Shown: piece after piece, positions 1-12,900 of the stretch
Layout of the letters: every line of letters begins with the position of its first letter
How positions within the stretch are numbered: the first letter of the stretch is position 1
Assembly (NCBI GenBank): GCA_964352735.1
Contig: CAYGTC010000003.1
Coordinates: 122,377-186,376, forward strand
DNA from: NORP309 sp964352735
Lineage (GTDB): Bacteria; Pseudomonadota; Gammaproteobacteria; Xanthomonadales; Marinicellaceae
Direction of reading: 5' to 3'
DNA length: 64,000 bases
Notes under the pieces: model-generated
What the model was told of the DNA's origin: nothing
The model's input: only the letters and a program-made list of their open reading frames with translations
The model's database searches: none
Position numbers and translations under genes: made by a program

Positions 1-1
1 T

Positions 2-905
2 AATATCATCAATGGTTATGGTCCTACAGAAAACTGTACATTCAGCAGTTGTTACCAAATACCACGAACACAACAAGCTTTAGATAATTTACCCATTGGT
101 TATACAATCAATGGCACGAGTGCATATATATTGGATAAGCATTTACAATTAGTGCCATTGGGTTCAATTGGTGAATTATACCTAGGTGGCGACGGCCTAG
201 CGCATGGTTATTTACATCGCCAAGCATTAACAAAAAAGTGTTTTATAAATGATCCATTTAATGATAGTCAACGGTTGTATAAAACTGGCGACATGGTTCG
301 TTATGCACAAGACGGTAAGTTAATTTTCATAGGCCGTATTGATCATCAATTGAAAATTCGAGGGCATAGGGTAGAAACAGGGGAGATTGAACATGCCTTA
401 TTATTATTAGCACAAATCAACTCAGCATTAGTTGAGGTTTATGAAGATCAAGCAGGTCAAAAGAATATAGTTGCTTATGTAGTAAGTGATGACAAAAATA
501 TGGAAGAGTCATTATTAATCAGCCAAATCACTGAATTTTTACAACAACAATTGCCAGTTTATATGTTGCCATCTGCCTATGTGGTGTTAGATGCATTTGT
601 GTTAACTGTTAATGGCAAAGTTGATCGAAAGGCATTGCCTGTTCCAGATAGATTAGAACAAGACAGAGAGTTCATTGCTCCGATTGGTACGATTGAGAAG
701 AGGCTTGCAAAAATATGGGCAAATTTACTCGAAGTATCAGAACAAGGTATAAGTGCAAATTCGAATTTCTTTGAATTGGGTGGCCATTCATTATTGGCGA
801 TACGTTTATTAACTGAAATTCGAACGACTTTTACTTGTGAATTATCAGTTCGAGAAGTATTTGAAGCGCCAATGTTGTCACAAATAGCAGAGCATATTAC
901 TTTAT
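2..905 (+). other. NRPS module 0: partial A domain and PCP
   Basis: The window opens at the A5 motif (NGYGPTEN), so only the C-terminal third of the A domain is present, ending at NGKVDRK near 616-636. The PCP carries its phosphopantetheine serine in FFELGGHSLL near 770-800. The last readable specificity positions (G, T, F) match the neighbouring module's type, so the substrate is probably a similar aliphatic residue. Confidence 0.85.
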
Positions 906-3900
906 CAGATAGTGATGTCAGACCAATAATTACTTCATTTGAAAGAGACAATAATCACTTGATCACTTCATATGCGCAACAGCGGTTGTGGTTTATAAAT
1001 CAAATGGATGGTGGTAGTGCACATTATAATATGCCTTGGGCAATGCGTTTAAAGGGAGATTTTAGACTAGAAGTTGCCCAATTGGCTTTCTCGCAGATTA
1101 TTCAGAGGCATGAAACATTACGTACAGTATTTATAGATGGTGATGTTGCACCACTACAAGTGATTAAAGACACTTTTGATTTTGCTATTGATCGAGTTGA
1201 CTTGGCTCAGTTAAATCAGCAAGATCAAGACAATGCCGTGAAAATAGCAGTTAAAAACAATGCCGAACAGGTTTTTAATCTTAATGATGATTTAATGCTT
1301 CGTATTAGTTATTTGCATTTGGGAGTCGATGAGGGAGTATTATTGATTAATATGCACCATATTGCTTCTGATGGTTGGTCCATAGGTGTTCTTATAAATG
1401 AATTTGTCACATTATATGAGTCAATTTTAAATGGCACACCACAAACATTAGACCCTTTAGCAATACAATATGCAGATTATGCTCATTGGCAACGTCAATG
1501 GTTAAATGGGGAAATACTTCAATCTCAACTGGAATATTGGGATGAACAGCTGGCAGACTTACCTGTGGTTCATAGTTTACCATTAGATTATGAGCGACCA
1601 ATTTACCAAACACATAACGGTGCTTATTTAGAATTTAATATTGAGGCGAATATATTACAGAAACTGGAAGTTATTGCAAAAAATAATCAAGCCAGTTTAT
1701 TTATGCTCATACATGCTGCTTTTTCAATATTGCTATCACGTTATTCCAATACTAAAGATATTGTCATTGCTACTCCTGTGGCAAATCGAATGCAAAAAGA
1801 ACTGGAACCATTGATCGGCTTTTTTGTAAATACCTTAGTTTTACGTGCAGATTGTTCAAATAATCCAACTTTAATAGAATTTTTACAACAAATTAAAGAT
1901 ACAAATTTGAATGCACAAATGAATCAGGATGTTCCATTTGAACATTTAGTTGACCGAATTAATCCAATTCGTGATACCAGTTATAACGCATTATTTCAGA
2001 TTATGTTAACAATGAATAATGTTAACAATTCAACATTACAATTGCCCAATATTACTTTAAAACCACAATACAATGATGAGGTGGTAGCAAAATTTGATTT
2101 AGTATTAAATATCACACCTGTAGAGGATCTAAATGATGAAGGGTTATTTTGTTCATTTGTATATAATACAGATTTATTTAAATGTGAATCTATTGAAGGT
2201 TTTGCCAACAGCTTATGTTTGTTATTGACAAGTATTGCAACTGATTCAAGTCAACATATTGCAGATTTGCCTGTGTTGGATGACCAGGGCACATATTATT
2301 TACTCAACACACTTAATAAAGTAAATCAAGATTACCCTAAAAACCAAACAGTTACACAATTATTTGAACAACAAGCTCATAAAAATCCACATCGCATTGC
2401 AGTTAAATATGATGATCAACAACTCAGCTATAAAGCGTTAAATTCTTTGGCCAATCAAGTCGCGCATCAATTATTAGCTGACGGCATTCAACCACAATCA
2501 TATATCGGAATTAGTTGTTATCGTTCTATTGAAATGATTGCGATTATTTTGGCGACACTTAAGACTGGCTGTATTTATGTGCCACTTGATCCAGATTATC
2601 CTGATAATCGCATTAGGTTTATTCTTGAGGATACCCAGTGTTCTGTTTTATTTCATTATGAAGAAGCTGGCGATTTGTTGAATGATATAGAAAACTTAAA
2701 ATTAATCACCATTGAACAGGCTTTATCTGCTGAGAACTTAAATAATTATCCGGATGATAATCTGGACCTAATTGTATCACCGGATGACAATGCTTTTGTG
2801 ATTTATACATCAGGTTCAACAGGTCGCCCTAAAGGTGTATTGGGTCATCATATGGGCATTGTGCGTTTGGTCATGAACGCCAATTTTATGGATATTGATG
2901 AATCAAGCATATTCGCTATGATATCCTCTTTATCATTTGATGCGACTCATCTAGAGTTGTGGGGGCCACTGTTAAATGGTGGTTGTACAGTGATTTATCC
3001 AGAAAAACAAATGGATTTGAATATTCTGAATCAGCTCATTAAGGATCATCAAATCAATAGTATATTTATGACCATAGGTTTGTTTGAACAATGGAGTGAA
3101 GTTTGCAGTGGGTTAGATTCATTAAAATGGATCATAACAGGTGGTGATGTTGTTAATCCTGTTGTTATTCATCGTGTACAAAAAGCATTGAATAAAGCCC
3201 ATGTGATCAGTGCTTATGGCCCAACAGAAAATTGTACTTTCAGCAGTTGTTACCGAGTTCCAAGAACTGATCAGGCATTACCGAGCATCGCCATAGGTTA
3301 TGCAGTCAATGGTACAACAAATTATATCTTTGATGATCAGTTACAACTGACGCCATTTGGTTCAATTGGGGAATTATATTTAGGAGGAGCCGGGGTCGCT
3401 TATGGCTATCTGAATCGTCAAAAGTTATCAGCAACACACTTTATTGAAAACCCATTCAATAAAGGTGAGCGTTTATACAAAACTGGAGATTTAGTACGTT
3501 ACGACGCAAGTGGTTGTTTGTGTTTTGTAGGCCGTGTTGATCGTCAATTAAAAGTCCGTGGTTTTAGGGTTGAGACAGGTGAGATTGAAAATGCTTTGAC
3601 CTTATTAGAAGGTGTAAGCACAGCATTGGTCGATGCTTTTGTTGATCAATCAGGTCAAAAGAGCTTGGTCGCTTATATTGTTAGCGAACAAGATGTTATT
3701 GAAGAATCTTTTTTGGTAGAACAATTACAAGAACAGTTACCTGCTTATATGCTGCCTTCGGCCTATGTGTTATTGGATACTTTTCCCTTAACAGTCAATG
3801 GAAAAATTGATCGCAAAGCCTTACCAGCTCCAGACCGAACAATACAAGCACAAGCTTATATCGCTCCTGAGGGTAAGATTGAATTAATGCTTGCAGATGT

Positions 3901-6900
3901 ATGGGCAGAATTATTAAAAGTACCCGCAACAAACATCAGCCGTAATGCCAATTTCTTTGAGTTAGGAGGTCATTCATTGTTAGCCATACGTTTAATAGCT
4001 GAAATTAGGACCACATTTGCTTGTGAATTATCGGTGCGAGAAATTTTTGAGGTTTCATCTTTAACGCAAATGGCAAGAAGTATTGGTTCCTCAGACCTCA
4101 ATATCAGGCCTATTATCACCACTGTTGAAATAGAAACCAATAGAGTGGTTTGCTCATATGCTCAACAGCGATTGTGGTTTATTGATCAAATGGAAGGTGG
4201 TAGTGCACATTATAATATGCCATCGGCTATGCGGATCAATGGTGAATTTGATATTGATGTGGCTCAACGTTCTTTTCAGCAAATTATTGAACGTCACGAA
4301 ACCTTACGAACTGTCTTTATCGTTGACCAAGAAGGTCCTTTACAGGTTATCACTGATTGTTGTGATTTTGCAATTACCACAATTGACTTAAGCTCTTTAA
4401 ATCATAAAGAGCAAGATAACAAAGTTAAGCAGATCATCAGTGATGATATACAGAAAACATTTAATCTTGGTAAAGATTTAATGCTTCGGGCCAGTTATAT
4501 TCGTTTGAGTCATACTGAGGGTGTTTTATTATTTAATATGCATCATATTGCCTCAGATGGTTGGTCTATGGGGTTATTGGTGAAGGAGTTCGTGCAATTG
4601 TATCGAGCCAACCTTGAAGGCAAGGATAATCCACTAAAACCCTTAATGATTGGCTATGCAGACTACGCTCATTGGCAACGTCAATGGTTACAAGGTGAAG
4701 TATTAGAGTTGCAATTAAATTATTGGGATAAACAACTGGCTGATTTACCACAGGTACATAATTTGCCATTGGATCATCAGCGTCCTGTGCATCAAACATT
4801 TAATGGTGCTGCTTATCGATTTAAGATCAATGGAGATATATTAGACCAACTTGATGCCATAGCATTGAATAATAAATCGACATTGTTTATGGTCATTCAT
4901 GCTGTTTTTTCTATTGTATTAGCACGCTATTCCAATAATAAAGATATTGTTATTGGTACGCCCGTTGCTAACCGTCTCCAGAAAGAACTAGAAGAGTTGA
5001 TTGGTTTCTTCGTTAATACATTGGTATTGCGTGCTGACTGTTCAGGTGAATTATCATTTGAAGATTTCTTACAGCAGATCAAAAATACGAACCTAGACGC
5101 TCAAGCTAACCAAGATGTCCCATTTGAACACTTGGTTGATCGACTCAACCCAGAACGTAGCACCAGTTATAATGCATTGTTCCAAGTATTGTTGAGCGTA
5201 AATAGTGATGATAATTCAACAATAGAGTTACCAAACTTAACTTTTAGCCCACAAAATAGCCAAGACATTATAGCAAAATTTGATTTAGTGTTAAATGCAA
5301 CACCAATTTATGAGGATGCTGAAGATAAAGGCTTGTATTGTTCATTTGTATATAATACTGATTTATTTGAGCATGCGACTATTGAGCATTTTGCCAACAG
5401 TTTAATACGGCTATTCTCAGCTGTGATAACAGATGTGAAACAACCTATTGGATCATTGCCAATACTTGATGAAGATGAAATTAATTTCCAACTTAATGTA
5501 TTAAACAGTACCGATAAAACTTACCCTGATCAACTTTGTATCCACCAATTATTTGAACAACAAGTAGAAAAAACACCTGATCATGTCGCAATGATCTATA
5601 AGGATGAATCAATCAATTATGAGGAACTGAATAAAAAAGCCAATCAATTGGCCCATTATTTGATTGAAAAAGGTTTAGAACCAGATAGTATCATAGGTTT
5701 ATGCATGGATCGCAGCATTGAGTTAGTTATCTCAATCATTGCAATTTTTAAAGCAGGTTGTGCCTATTTGCCTCTAGATCCCAATTATCCTCAAGGACGT
5801 CTTGAACATATGATGACAGACAGTGGTTTAACTGTCACCATCACACAACAGCATTTGGCCAAGTTAACAAAAGGAAAATGCAAACAGTTAATTCTAGATA
5901 ATCAATGGTTTAATGATGTTTATTCATCTACTTTATTATCCAACCCAATGATTAAAGGGTTAAATAGCAAGCATTTGGCTTATGTTATTTATACCTCTGG
6001 TTCAACAGGTTTGCCTAAAGGTGTTATGGTTGAACATCAAGCGCTGGTTAATAAAATTGATTGGATGCAGAATGAATATCACTTGATTGAAGAGGATGTG
6101 GTATTACAAAAAACACCCTTTAGTTTTGATGTATCAGTTTGGGAACTCACTTGGTTTTTTACAGTTGGTGCTCGATTAATTATAGCTGAGCCGGAAGGTC
6201 ATAAAGATCCAGACTATTTGATTGATTTAATACAGAAGCATCAAGTAACAACAATACATTTCGTTCCATCCATGTTGCGTACAATGTTAATCAATAAAGA
6301 TTGGGCTTTGTGTCAGAGTTTACGCCAAGTATTTTGTAGTGGCGAAGCTTTATCCATTGATATACCAGCAATGCACTATGATCTAAATCCTGCAATATTA
6401 CATAACCTTTATGGGCCAACAGAAGCTACTATTGAGGTGAGTTATTGGCAAGTACCCAATGAAAAAGGGTTAACAAATGTTCCTATAGGTAAACCAATAC
6501 AAAATATTCAGTTACTTATTTTAAATGAACAATTGCAAATTCAACCCAATGGCTCTGCTGGTGAACTGTTCATAGGTGGGTCTGGTTTAGCAAGGGGCTA
6601 TTTAAATCAGGCAGATTTAACGGCTGAACGTTTTATCACCAATCCATTTACTACAATCAAAAGTGATCGCTTATACCGGACAGGAGATTTAGTTCGTTAT
6701 TTAGACAATGGTGACATCGAATTTTTAGGGAGAATTGATGATCAAGTTAAGTTACGTGGTTTAAGGATTGAACTTAGTGAAATTGATTACCAATTAGCGA
6801 CTCTTAGTGAGGTTGATGCTGCAGTAACTTTAGTAAGAGAAGATTTACCTGGACATCAATACTTGGTGAGTTATTTCAGTAGTGTTAGTGAATCAGATAG

Positions 6901-9900
6901 CAGTACTCTAATTAATAATATCAAATCTAAACTTCAGTATCATTTGCCTAATTATATGGTTCCGTCAGTTTATATGCATTTGAAAGATATGCCTTTAAAT
7001 GCCAATGGCAAGATAGATAAAAAGGCATTGCCAAAACCAGATGTTATTGATGGCGATCAATATGTTGCACCTATTGGAACTGTTGAAACAGGCCTGGCAA
7101 AAATATGGTCTGAATTATTAATGCTAGATGAAGAAAAAATCAGCACCGATGCTAATTTCTTTGAATTGGGAGGACATTCGTTATTGGTGACACGTATGTT
7201 ACATTTAATAACGCAAAATTTAGCCATACAATTACCGATCAAAAGTGTTTTTCAAGCACCAACTATTAGGGAAATGTCTCAGTTGATCGAAAAGCAAAAT
7301 ATAGCGCAAATCAAACTTAAGAAGATCAATAATAGCGAACCCAAGCCCTTGTCTTATTCTCAATATCGGGTGTGGTTTATAGAGCAACTTAAAGATAATA
7401 CCAATGAACATAATATGCCATCAGCTGTGCGTATAAAGGGTGATTTTAAAGTTTCTACTATGCAAAAAGCATTAAATATTATGATTAAACAACATCAAAT
7501 ATTGCGAACACGAATTCAGCTGATTGATGAAAAACCTTTTCAAGTTGTGGAAGATGAGTATGTTTTTCAAATACCGATCAAAGACATAAGAGAATTAAAT
7601 GATGTAAATAAACAGCTTGAAATTAAACGACTATCACATAAACACGACACACAAATATTCGATTTAGCTCAATTACCATTATTGTCAGTATTGGTTATAC
7701 AATCAGAAGAAGATGAATTTTTATTGAATTTTAATATGCACCATATTATTTCAGATGGTTGGTCGCAACGATTATTCAATGGGCAATTGATGAGCCTTTA
7801 TCAATCATTATTGCTGGAAGAAAAGGAACCTGATAATTATCTAGAACTACAATATAGCGACTATGCTTATTGGCAAAAGGCATTTTTAAAATCTGATCAA
7901 GCAGAGGATCAAAGATTGTTCTGGCAAACCTATTTAGATGGCTGTAATGAGCATTTAAGTTTATCTTTTGAAAATAATCACAGTGATTTTAATGCTGAGC
8001 AAAGTTATAGTTCCATTGTAATTAACGCTGAACTTAAGAATAAGCTCACATCTTTAGCTCATTTACACAAAGGCAGTTTATTTAATGTTTTGCATAGTGC
8101 TTTTGCGGTATTGATTTCACGGGTAAGTGGTGAACAGGATTTCAATATAGGTTTACCAGTGACTGGTAGGCATATTTATGGTACCCAAGAGATGCTTGGC
8201 ATGTTTCTAAATAACTTGCCGATTAGGCACCAACTCGATTTAACCGTGCCATTCGTGGAGTTATTAAAACAACAAATCGTTAATGTTAATAATGTTTTGT
8301 CGCACCAAGATATACCATTTGAAAATATTTTAGAAATAGCAGGTTGTGATCGACAACAAGATAGTACACCTCTTTTTCAAATATTATTTAACATGTTATC
8401 TTTACCCGAAAATGAAGTTGATAATGTAGAGAATAAGTTTGAAATTGAAGCAAGGGCCATTGCAGAAATTGAAAATAAATTCAATATGACTTTTTATCTT
8501 GCAGAAACTGATAAAAATATACAAGTAAGCTGTCATTTCAATAATCACATATATGATAGATCATCAATTGAACAATTGTTAAGTCAGTTTGAATATTTAC
8601 TCTCTCAAATTGTTGTTGATGATCAAATCAGTTGTTTATCATATTCGTTAAATACATTGCCATCAATAATACAACATAATGTAGATATTGAAGTCTATGA
8701 AGGTAAAGATGTCACGGCCTTATTTCGTGAACAAGTAAAATTACATCCTGATGCAGTTGCCATTATTGATGGAGAAAATCAATGGAGTTATCAAGAATTA
8801 CTTGATGCCTCACATGAAATCGCTTTTGACTTGAAAAACAATGGCGTCAATTGTGGAGAAATTGTAACGATTATGGCAACCAGGCATGTTTCAGTTGTCA
8901 TTGCTATTATGGCAGTTTTACAAACTGGCGCCGCTTATTCAATTTTAGTACCAAACAGTCCAATTTATCAGATTAATCAACACATTAAGATTGTTAATGC
9001 ATCGGTATTATTGCTATGTGAAGCAGATGAAGCCTATTCAAGTAAGTTAATGGAGGGTTTTAATGAATCACTTTTAATCATAGATGTTCATAATCATTAT
9101 TCTTCTTATAACAATATACCAGAATCATTTGTGCCTCATGTAAATAAACCGGATCAAACCGCATGTATTACTTTTACTTCTGGTTCATCTGGGGTACCCA
9201 AAGGTGTTATTGGTACTCATGGCGGTTTAGGTTCCTACTTACAATGGTGGCCTGAAGAATTTAATATTCATGCCAGTGATCGTTTTAGTATGCTATCGGG
9301 TTTGTCTCATGATCCATTGCAAAGAGATATATTTGGAGCCTTATGTATTGGGGCTTGTTTGGTGATTCCTTCAGAGTTAGATTTTAGTAATTACCGTTTT
9401 AATGAGTGGATTAAAACAAAAAAAGTTTCTGTGATGCATTTGACCCCAGCTATGGCTGAGGCCATTAGCATAGAGGGCATTCAAAAAATTGATAGCCTTA
9501 AAATAATTTTACTAACCGGTGAAGCATTGCGAGCTGATATTGTAGAAAGTTTGATGAAGCTTAATACAGATGTACAGTTAGTTAACTATTATGGTGCAAC
9601 AGAGTCTCAGCGTGCCTCAACATATTATCGATTAATTCAAAATCAAGCATTAAAAACAATCACTCCAATTGCTGTCAATAGCCGTGATACACGACTATGT
9701 TTGGTCAATGCTCAAGGTGAAAATTGTGGTGTAGGAGAATTGGGTGAAATTGTCATTGAAAGTGGGCATTTAGCTCAAGGATACTTAAATGAAGAAGAGT
9801 TAAGTAAATCTTTTTCTGTTAATTTAAATAATGGCCTAAAGAAATATAGAACCGGTGATTTGGGTGTTTATATTAATCAAAATTGTATTCGTTATTTTGG

Positions 9901-12900
9901 TCGTAAAGATTTTCAAGTAAATATTCGTGGTTTTCGCGTGGAATTAGGGGAGATTGAATATCATTTATCACAGTTATCTCAAGTGTTATCCGCAGCGGTA
10001 ATTGTTCAACAAAAAAATCACATGATAGCTTTTGTTCATGTGCATAAAGCTGACATTGAAGAACAAACATTTATTGCTGGCATAAAGTCATCTCTAGAAA
10101 ATAAATTGCCTAAACATATGCTGCCATCTGCATTTGTCTTGTTGGATGAAATGCCACATAATGCCAATGGCAAAGTAGATAGAAAAGCTTTACATCAAAT
10201 TGAAGTAATACTAGAAAGTGAATATTTACCTCCAGAGGGAGCAATAGAAATAGGGCTATGTAATATTTGGTCAAATTTATTAAGAATTCCGATAGAGAAT
10301 ATTAGCCGTCATGCGGACTTTTTTGAATTGGGCGGTCATTCATTGTTGTCAATAAGATTATTGTCAGCCATCCGCAAACAATTTAATGCTGAACTTTCTG
10401 TGCGTACTATTTTTGAGTTATCAAAATTATCTGATTTAGCAGAAGCAATCAACACAACAAACAGCAATGTTCGGCCTACGATTGAATCAATATCAAGACA
10501 AACAAAACAGCTTTTACTCTCTTATGCTCAACAGCGCTTGTGGTTTATTGATCAAATAGAGGGGGGAAGTGCACATTATAATATACCATCAGCTATGCGA
10601 ATTGATGGCTGTTTTGATATTGAAAAAGCGCAACAATCATTCCAGCAAATCATTAATAGGCACGAAACCTTACGTACTGTATTTGTTGATGGAGAAAATG
10701 GCCCTAGACAAGTCATCACAGAGGGTTATGACTTTGAAATTACTCATGTTGATTTAAGTACCTTAGATAGTGATACTCAAGATAAAATGATCAACAAAGC
10801 CATTAAACAAGATGCACAAACCACATTTAATCTTAATCAAGATTTAATGTTGCGTGTTAGTTATCTTAGATTGAGTGATGATAACGGTGTATTGCTGTTA
10901 AATATGCATCATATCGCTTCTGATGGATGGTCACTTGGTTTATTAGTTAATGAATTTGCTCAACTCTACAGTGCTTATATAAATGGCGAAAAGAACCCGT
11001 TACAGCCATTGGCTATAGGATATGCTGATTATGCTCATTGGCAACGTCGTTGGTTAGAGGGAGAAGTATTAGAGTCACAATTGAGCTATTGGGATGTCCA
11101 ACTTGCTGATTTACCGACAGTACATAGTTTACCCTTGGATCATGAGCGTCCACTGTATCAAACTTTTAATGGCGCAGTTCACAAGTTTAAAGTTGATGGC
11201 GATGTTTTAGCTCAGTTAAATGCTTTAGCGACAAAATATAAAGTGACATTATTTATGCTGGTTCATGCTGCTTTTGCAATTGTGCTTGCACGCTTTTCCA
11301 ATAATAATGACATCGTTATTGCTACCCCTGTTGCCAATAGATTACAAAAAGAACTGGAGTTACTGATTGGCTTTTTTGTGAATACCTTGGTGTTACGTGC
11401 AGATTGCTCCGGTGAATTATCATTTGATGAATTTTTGCAGCAGATCAAAAGTACCAATTTAGATGCACAAGCCAATCAAGATGTACCTTTTGAAAACTTA
11501 GTTGATCGCCTCAATCCAGAGAGAAATACCAGTCATAATGCTCTGTTTCAGGTTATGTTGAGTATGAATAATAATGAATACTCAACGGTAGAAATTGAAG
11601 ATTTAAGTTTCCGTGCTATAGCATATGAAAAAGTGACAGCAAAATTTGACTTAGAATTAAATGCGGTTGTTAGTAATACTGATGATGACGGTGGGGAATT
11701 GTATTGTTCCTTTGTATACAATACTGATTTATTTAATGACAGTACGATTATACGTTTTGCTCAAAGTTTAAAACTTTTATTTACCAGTATAGTAAAAGAC
11801 TCATCGCAGTTAATTAAAAAATTACCAATCCTTGATGATAGGGAAGTTCAGTATTTGTTGCAGAATAACCATAATCCCTATGAATTTAATTCACAGGCTT
11901 TGTTTATACATCAACTCTTTGAACAGCAAGTCGATCGAAAACCTGATCATATTGCGATCGTTCATGGAGATAATTATCTTACTTATCATGAGGTTAATTC
12001 ACAATCTAATCGTCTTGCACACTATCTTATTAATAGCGGTATAAAAACTGGCGATTTAGTTGGCATTTGTATGAATCGTGGTATTGAAATGGTTGTTGGC
12101 ATCATGGCTATTTTGAAAGCTGGGGCAGCTTATTTACCACTTGATCCTCATTATCCAACTTATCGACTTGATTATATTGTTAATAGTAGTGGTTTATCCT
12201 TTGCATTAGTGCAAGAAGATACAGTGGCTTTGATCAAAGAAGCACAAAATATCATAATTGACGATCAAAATTTTATAAAAAGGTTAAAAGATTTTGATTC
12301 AAAAAATCCAAGAATTAAAGCATTAAGTTCAGAAGATCTTGCATATGTCATTTATACATCAGGTTCAACTGGAAAACCTAAAGGAGTGATGATACAGCAG
12401 AGTGCATTTGTTAACTTTATTTTGGCAATGAAAGCACAATTGATAGATGTTTTAAATCATAAAACAAAATGGTTAGCAGTGACAACCATTTCATTTGATA
12501 TTGCTGCTTTAGAATTATTTGGGCCGCTGTCATTTGGTGGGCAAGTGGTCATAGCATCAAGTGATGATGTGGTTGATCCTCATAAAATGAGTAAATTGAT
12601 AGATATACATGCCATTAACTGTATGCAAGCCACGCCAGCGACATGGCAAATGATGGTAGATAATGGTTGGCAAGGTGAATCTGATTTAGTTATCTTATCT
12701 GGGGGAGAAGCTTTGTCATTGTCGCTTGCACAATCATTGTTAGCAGTTTGTTATGAATTATGGAATTGCTATGGTCCAACAGAAGCAACGGTGTGGTCAT
12801 TGGTGCAACGTATTAATCAAGAATCTTTAAATAATAAATTTATTAGCATTGGTTGTTCATTAGCAAATTATAATCATTTGATACTAGATTCTAATGGGGC

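Noticed and set aside
131..135. TTG at 131 as the start of NRPS subunit 1
   Set aside because: The frame is open to the window edge and encodes the A5 motif upstream, so the gene starts outside the window.
577..951. Minus-strand open frames inside the NRPS genes (this is one example)
   Set aside because: They lie opposite strongly conserved NRPS domains, match no family I know and have no start signals.
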